Assembly (NCBI RefSeq): GCF_029962835.1
Contig: NC_080579.1
Coordinates: 82,353,959-82,417,958 of the forward strand
Length of the DNA stretch: 64,000 nucleotides
Direction: 5' to 3'
Source: Magnolia sinica
Lineage: Eukaryota; Streptophyta; Magnoliopsida; Magnoliales; Magnoliaceae
A program made the position numbers and the translations under genes. Positions 58,448-64,000 of this stretch are shown in pieces (the stretch's first letter is position 1; every line of letters begins with the position of its first letter). The notes beneath the pieces are model-generated. The model worked only from the letters and a program-made list of their open reading frames with translations. It ran no database searches and had not been told where the DNA came from.

Positions 58448-59269
58448 TGTTGATGCAAAAAACTGATTGCGTCCTCCTCCGCCCTACCTCCTGCACAAGA
58501 AGGAAACAAAGGAGACCCTGGTTAGAGCCGGAGACCCTCCGATGCTTAAGTTAATGATAGGGTCGTAGTAAAAGGTTTTTAGGAGAGTTTTCTGCGTACC
58601 TTTCACCTTGGAGGTCCCCTGTATTTATAGGAATGGGAGGACCCCCGACGTACATGGATTCTTCTCTTGATTTCTCGGAGATTTGATTTTGATCTGTTTT
58701 TGGACTCCATCCGATCCTGAGATCTTCGGGATCGAAGATCCTTCTACTGAATTTTTGGGATCGAAGATCCTTCTATTGGATTTTCGAGACAGTATTTCCA
58801 TTTACACCGTCTTTTCCTTGCTTGGCTGGCCCTAACCGACTCTGGTTACGAGTGGGCCTCGACTGGCTATAAGGATAAACTATTCGTCATCTGTCGGATG
58901 AAACGGAACAGACCCGTAATCGATATCCTTTCTTAATTCGATAGCCGACTCTATAACCGACCCAAACATGGGTTGGTTTTATAGTCGATCGGGTGGCTTC
59001 TAAGCTTTGGGTTTTTTATCGGTCTCTTTAGATGTTGTTTCCTTGTTTGCCGAGGCGACTTTTTGCATCTTATATACTTAGCCTTGTGGCTCATGACTTT
59101 ATAAGTTTCGCTCGAGATTTATTCCCCGGAACCCAAGTCAAGTCTCTCCTTTAGGCTTTTTTGCTTACCTGCCTCGGTCGGGTTTATTACCTCGGATCGT
59201 CGGGCAGTGTTAGTAGAGTTGGTCTATTCCATAGTCGAGCCTTTGGACTTTTACTATTTTCTTCCAGCA
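58448..59269 (-). repeat. Tat element 5' LTR (822 bp)
   Basis: TGTTGATGCAAAAAACTG to CTTCCAGCA on the plus strand. TATAAATA on the minus strand at 58622-58629 is the likely core promoter. It contains a short local duplication of ATCGAAGATCCTTCTA (about 58730 and 58762) not present in the other LTR. Confidence 0.9.
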
Positions 59270-59290
59270 GAAGCAATGAAATTACGTAAA

Positions 59291-59291
<1 letters not shown>

Positions 59292-59329
<38 letters not shown>
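59292..59329. repeat. (AAT)n microsatellite
   Basis: About 12 AAT units. The flanking words GAAGC..ATTACGTAAAA occur on both sides (59270 and 59389), suggesting a small tandem duplication of the insertion target. Confidence 0.9.
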
Positions 59330-59333
<4 letters not shown>

Positions 59334-60380
59334 ATAAAATAAAATTGGGTTCACCTGATGACGGGATTTGTTTAACTTTTTGGCTTGAAGCCATTAAATT
59401 ACGTAAAAATACGGCTGGATGGTGTGAATATAAAATACATCCATCAATGTGGGCCGCACGACAGGGGCACTTAGTAAAAGCAAAGTGATGATTATTATTA
59501 CTGTCTGTCACTGTACGTACGGATGGATTACACGTTCAATGCCATCCGTTGTTACCAGGTGGGTTTAATGTAAGATGTGGATGGGGCCACAGGTTTTAAA
59601 GTTCAGATCCGTTCCGTCCATTGAACATTTAAGGATTTGTAAATACATTCTGAAAAAAATGAGCCAAATAGGTGAACTAAACTATTAATATTTATTTTAA
59701 TGATCCAAAAACTATAAACCATTCAGATTTCCCGGTGCCATAATGCAAATCGGATAAGCCTCAATTTTTGGATAATGATCAAATAGGACATTAATAAGCC
59801 GATGAACGGTCTCGATAGATGAAATTAACGAAGGTGGGCCATATTTTAAGTTTATAGTGGAAATCCAGAATATGATGGCAGTTCTGTAATTATCGGACTG
59901 AAGAGGGGGGAAATATTCCGTTGTGTAGGGGCCTCTTTTGCCTTTCTTCCAGAGAAAGTTATGCAATTTCAAAAATGACTAAAATACCCTTCATAAAGAG
60001 AGGTGAGGATATCTTTTGCTGTATCGTGGCGCACCTAATATTTGGAAAACAACAACTATTAGCGACGGATGAATATCCAGGTGGACAGGAGTGACTGACG
60101 GTTTGGATGTAACAAAAAAATTAAAATGGGCTAACATGAACGGTGGTAAAGAGAATATGAACGGTTCAGATCATTGTAATACAAAACATGTGAGCCCCAG
60201 TGGGTGGCGACATATGGCGTAGCGATGGAGGGAAAAATTTGTACGTGGACAACCGTTGGCTTTCTCAGTGCACTCGCGCGGTTGTATTTTATACGTGGGT
60301 TCATGGTACACGTATGCCGCTTCGGAACAGTTCATAGGCCACGCCCATCATTTTTAATCTAGGTCACATAATTTCAGAGT
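59330..60380. other. intergenic, no gene seen
   Basis: Nothing recognisable. Scattered GTGGGCC words only. Confidence 0.3.
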
Positions 60381-60394
60381 GTGCTGCTTCGACG

Positions 60395-60986
60395 GAAACG
60401 GATTGGCTACTCCCCCTGCCACCAGCCGGTGGCTGGTGTTCGGTTCTCTGTGGGCCCATCATGATGTATTTGTTTCATCCATTTCGTTAATTTATTTTTA
60501 GAGATCATTTTAGTACCTGATTCCAAAAATGAGAGGTATATAAATCTCAGGTGGACCACAGGAAAATAATAGCTATTAGATATCCACCGTTAAAATCCTC
60601 CTAAAGCCCACTTTATTTGACATCAAATATTTTGATTAGGTCATACAGGCCTAGTCAAAAATCAAAAATCAGCTTCATCCAAAACTTACGACCCCCAAAA
60701 GGTTTTTAGCCATCAACGCTCATTCAACACTGTTTCTTGTAATGTGGTCCACTTGAGATTTGGATATAACTCATTTTTGTCTCGTACCATGAAATGATCT
60801 TCAACACTGTTTCCTGTAATGTGGTCCACTTGAGACTTGGATATAACTCCTTTCTTATCTCATAGCATAAAATGATCTCTAAAAATAGATGGACAGCGTG
60901 GATGAAACACATACATCATGGTGGGGCCCACAGAGCCCCGACCAATAGCCATTGGCTGGTGGAAGGGGGAGTAGCCAATTCGTTTC
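60395..60986. mobile_element. Mutator-type MITE with long inverted repeats
   Basis: The 592-bp element has ends GAAACGGATTGGCTACTCCC and the near-exact reverse complement at 60960-60986. Pairing continues for well over 100 bp through the CCACCAGCC, CTCTGTGGGCCC and TTTAGAGATCATTTTA words. A perfect 11-bp duplication CTGCTTCGACG flanks it (60384-60394, 60987-60997). Long TIRs and a 9-11-bp TSD point to a non-autonomous MULE. The interior has a 75-bp tandem duplication (about 60725-60875). Confidence 0.85.
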
Positions 60987-60997
60987 CTGCTTCGACG

Positions 60998-62395
60998 GGC
61001 CAAACTCGTATAAAATAGATGAAAGGTTAGAGTAAACTGAGCAAAAGCCACTGTCATACGTCTGGCCCACAAGAACAGACCGGCCTGATGCGAGGATCCG
61101 GTGCGACCCACCTAATGAGCAGCTTTAAGTACCTGACAAGTGGCACCTGCCAATTGGCACAAGTGACTCTCGAGTAGCGGTTGTCTTCGAGCACGGATTC
61201 AGCTGGACGCACGCCTATACCTAGTTGTGGGTTTGTTATTATGATGTGTGGCCCACCTGATATGAGGACCATCCTAGTCATTAGTATCCTCCCACACAAG
61301 CTCAGCGCACGGGCATCTAGAAGTCCGTACATCCCTGTTTGGACTACGCCATGTGCCCATCATGGATCGTAGTCCAATTACACAATCCAGACATCAGGCA
61401 TGAGACTGCACCATTTAATTAAGGTGTGACGCGTACAGTTCTACTCATGGCCCTATTTGCTGATCTTTGGACAGTCTACCCACATATAGGACGCAACTCA
61501 CAGTAAACGAAGCAATAGCTATACTTGAATATTAGCTCTGTGGGGCCCCCTCACAGAGAGGGAACACCTTCAAAAATAGGCGTATGCCGCTGTGTGTGGC
61601 GTGCACACGGTATTCTTTAGTAAAAGGCGAAAGAATAGTTCGCTTTGTGCTCACCACGCAGCTGCGTGACAACTCTCTACTTAGCTCTTTTCTCATATAC
61701 CTCTCTGGCTGTTGTGTGATTACCTTCTTCGCCGATGTGGGACTAAGTGTTCCTGTATGTCTATATCATATGTTGATGTTGTCATCTTTGTTGTCATCTT
61801 TGAGGTCTTCGTACCCGACCCTTCGGTTCACTAGATTTGCATATCCACGCCTGCCATGTTGATTCATGTGACAGCACGTTCTCGTGATCTAGGCTGTTCA
61901 TTGAGTGGGCGAACTGTCCATTTGTATGGCCCAGTGCCAGGGTGGTCTGGCCATCAGCTGGGAAAATGAAAAGAAAGGAATTAGTTGAAATGGGCTGACA
62001 GTACCAAGTACAAATTAATAGTGTCTTTGCTTTTGGCCAATAACACGTCTGGAACAGGCCCATCTGATGAACGGCCTCGTGTCACATTGGGATGTCGTCC
62101 TGTAACTGGCTGAGTTCCCAGACCATCGTTGAAAGACTCGGCGACTCCACCCGAGTCGTTTGGCCGTAACTGGAGTCGGGACTCGAGAAAGAGCTGAATC
62201 GGACCATCTTTCCCGAGACATCCGGACGAATCGCATAAAACCGGTGGGGGTCTTAAAATCATGGCTTTGATGGTTGGATTGTCCTAGTCCCCTTGCATAC
62301 ATGCACTCAATGAGCATTTTTCAGGGAAAAAAATAAAAAGAAAAAGAAAAGAAAGGTGTGCGACTCCCTGGAAGCTTGACCAAGTAGTGGGGCCT
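60998..62395. other. intergenic, no gene seen
   Basis: Several overlapping short frames (for example 61054-61332, 61794-62317) show no domain, splice structure or family resemblance. Confidence 0.3.
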
Positions 62396-62399
62396 TACA

Positions 62400-62530
62400 T
62401 ATTAAGGGTTGCACAAAGTGGGCCATGCTAAGTAACTTGGGGGTCACCTACTAGGGGTTGCACAAAGTGGGTCATTCTAAGTAACATGGGGGCCAACTAC
62501 TAGGGGTTGCAAAAAGTGGGCCATATTGTT
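62400..62530. repeat. 49-bp unit repeated about 2.7 times
   Basis: The word AGGGTTGCACAAAGTGGG recurs with a 49-nt period (62407, 62456, 62505), each followed by CCAT/TCATNCTAAGTAAC. Confidence 0.85.
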
Positions 62531-62754
62531 GTTGAAATCGGGTGTCTTTAATATATGTTGAAATAGGGGTCATTAATCAATCGATTAGACTGATCGATTG
62601 ATTGAAATTTTCCAAAATTTCAAATTTGCTTGCTGGACACTTTTGAATATGTTTAATGAATGCTCAATCAATTAGGGTTGTTTGATCGATGCCGATCATG
62701 AAATTGCGTGAATTATCTATTATGGCACGCGGAAGCTTGGCGGAGCTTATAATT

Positions 62755-62899
62755 TTATTCATTTTTTTTGACACACGCACACACACCCCACACACTCATG
62801 CTGGTGGAATTTCACCACCTATGGGTACTCGAACCCTTGACCGGGAGTTGAAACTCTCGAGAGTCTACCACCCGAGCAACAGTAAGGACCCTGGTAGAA
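62755..62899 (-). mobile_element. tRNA-derived SINE, family 2, second copy
   Basis: The same B box as 48649-48781 (GGTCAAGGGTTCGAGTACCC on the minus strand is kept, apart from GACCGGG for GACCAGG at its flank), plus a T run at 62762. Flanked by a CTTATAATT duplication (62746-62754, 62900-62908). Confidence 0.7.
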
Positions 62900-62909
62900 C
62901 TTATAATTA

Positions 62910-63231
62910 CGGCTAAGTCATAGGGGATGAATAGGACCATTTAAAAATTCTTGCCTGATTAAAATAATTTATCAATTCAAATAATAAGGCAATTAATACT
63001 TAGGCTTTTAAGCCAAAGTGGATTTAATCACATAATTACAAACAAAATGAATCAATAAACAATTAGGATATAAGAAGATAGTGATCTTATGTGTGATATG
63101 TGCAACCTATTTAACTCCTAGCATATAGCTAATTACGCATTCATAATTCAACAAATTAAGCTCACATGTATAAGTAGAAATGTATATAAATTACAATATT
63201 AAACACAAGCATGTATAGTAGTTTGACTACT
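62910..63231. mobile_element. start of a copia-like LTR related to 38861-40716
   Basis: AGTCATAGGGGATGAATAGGACC resembles the TCCTAGGGGG...GTGAATAGGACT start of the solo LTR at 38861. The sequence is then AT-rich with short similar words, until it is interrupted at 63232 by a giant LTR B. Confidence 0.35.
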
Positions 63232-64000
63232 TGTGAGACCCGTATCCTAGCCCTCACCGTTCCATAGGCTTCCATGGCCCTCCAGGTCGAATTCCGACAA
63301 CTCGCGATGTATATCTGACATTTGCGCGCGATCTTGAGTCATATCCCGTATTCCAGAGTCGGCTCGACACGAGATTTGTACCTTTGCGACCGCGCCGTTG
63401 CCACGGTTCCGATGTCGCGTCTCGCGCGCCGATGTGATACCCGAGCCAGGAGATGTGGGCCCGCGTTCAGTTCGAGAAATTGCCGCGCGTTTGCAATCTA
63501 AAGAGAATCTCTACAATATGTTAAATTAATCAAATACATGTCACATCACCCAAAAGCAACCCAAAGTCAACTCTCTCTCTCTCCACCCATCCCTTTTCAA
63601 GAACACATCCATCACTCACTCACCCACCACACCCCATCACTCATCCATTCCTCCCTCTCCTTACATCACCTCTCTCTCTCTCTCTCATCTCTCTCTTATT
63701 TTTCCTCCCAAGCAACCATCCATAACATGAGAGCTCTATGAGAGAGCCGTGTGTGGCCCACTTCCTACCTCCCATCTCTACCATCCAACCGTCCAATGTC
63801 CATCATCCTCCATTAAAGTCGAAGCCGAGGAGTTAGGGGTTTCATCAGACCAAGTAGGGACAACAATGGTGGGTGATCTAACCGTCAACTTTTATTTGAG
63901 GGCCTACATATGGTGGGACCCATCTTGATGTATGCTTTGTATTTAGGGAGGGCCCATAGTGGCGGGGCCCCTCCCCTTCTTACCACTCTCTCTCTCTCTC
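63232..64000 (+). mobile_element. 5' part of a fourth giant LTR B copy
   Basis: TGTGAGACCCGTATCCTAG begins the segment. It parallels 29788-30540: GTCGAATTCCG, GAGTCGGCTCGAC, GCGACC-CGCCGT, AGGAGATGTGGGCCCGCGTTCAGTT, the CTCTCTCTC leader and GGAGGGCCCATAGT. It runs off the window. The preceding CTACT (63227-63231) would be the left target duplication. Confidence 0.85.

Larger units (their letters stand above)
48913..59269 (-). mobile_element. Ty3/gypsy Tat-lineage retrotransposon, structurally complete (10.36 kb)
   Basis: Two LTRs (58448-59269 is 5', 48913-49715 is 3' in element orientation), a GAAGC target duplication, PBS, PPT and all gag-pol domains are present. The second, archaeal-type RNase H before integrase and an extra antisense gene place it in the Tat lineage. 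Roughly ten differences over the first 180 LTR positions, mostly transitions, indicate an old insertion. Gag-pol carries many in-frame stops and at least two frameshifts, so it is non-autonomous now. Confidence 0.95.

Noticed and set aside
48913-59269. Endogenous pararetrovirus
   Set aside because: It has LTRs, PBS, PPT, integrase and a target duplication; no movement-protein or coat-type domains were seen.
61584-62317. Short ORFs of 85-100 codons
   Set aside because: No recognisable domain, composition like flanking non-coding DNA, overlapping on both strands.

Overview
This is a repeat-rich plant nuclear window. It has spliced genes with GT-AG introns, plant-type LTR retrotransposons (Ty3/gypsy Tat lineage, Ty1/copia), L1 and RTE LINEs, tRNA-derived SINEs, hAT- and Mutator-type elements, and no bacterial-style gene organisation. 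The abundance of GTGGGGCCCACC-like tracts fits what I remember of magnoliid genomes, but that is a weak inference and no lineage can be proved from this sequence alone.

Only one host gene is well supported. It lies on the minus strand at 11925-21473: six exons join to a 547-codon protein with three RanBP2-type zinc fingers, resembling the VAR3/OZ (organelle zinc-finger) family. Its first intron is 5.6 kb and carries a hAT MITE, a deleted copia element, an L1 interrupted by an RTE, and a second hAT MITE.

From 1 to 11.9 kb there are: the 3' end of a very long LTR (1-2314); a copia 5' LTR with an internal MITE, primer-binding site and decayed gag (3957-5960); further LTR-like debris; and a SINE.

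From 24 to 48 kb there is a large nest. A Mutator-like transposase pseudogene (plus strand) is split by a 4.4-kb solo LTR, which is itself split by a 5.2-kb solo LTR. Both insertions have perfect 5-bp target-site duplications, and removing them restores the transposase frame exactly. Convergent minus-strand fragments (a DUF1985-like domain and a 'putative plant transposon protein' domain) are interrupted by a 1.9-kb copia-like solo LTR and sit beside another giant (4.3-kb) solo LTR. The nest is bracketed by arrays of a 21-bp minisatellite that change orientation from one end to the other.

From 48.9 to 59.3 kb there is a structurally complete 10.4-kb Tat-lineage Ty3/gypsy element on the minus strand: LTRs, 5-bp TSD, PBS, PPT, gag-PR-RT-RH-archaeal-type RH-IN. 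It also has a convergent antisense gene with its own TATA box and two introns. The element is dead, with in-frame stops, frameshifts and a lost protease active site.

From 59.3 to 64 kb there are a Mutator-type MITE with long inverted repeats and an 11-bp TSD, short tandem arrays, a second SINE family, and the first 770 bp of another copy of the giant LTR family.
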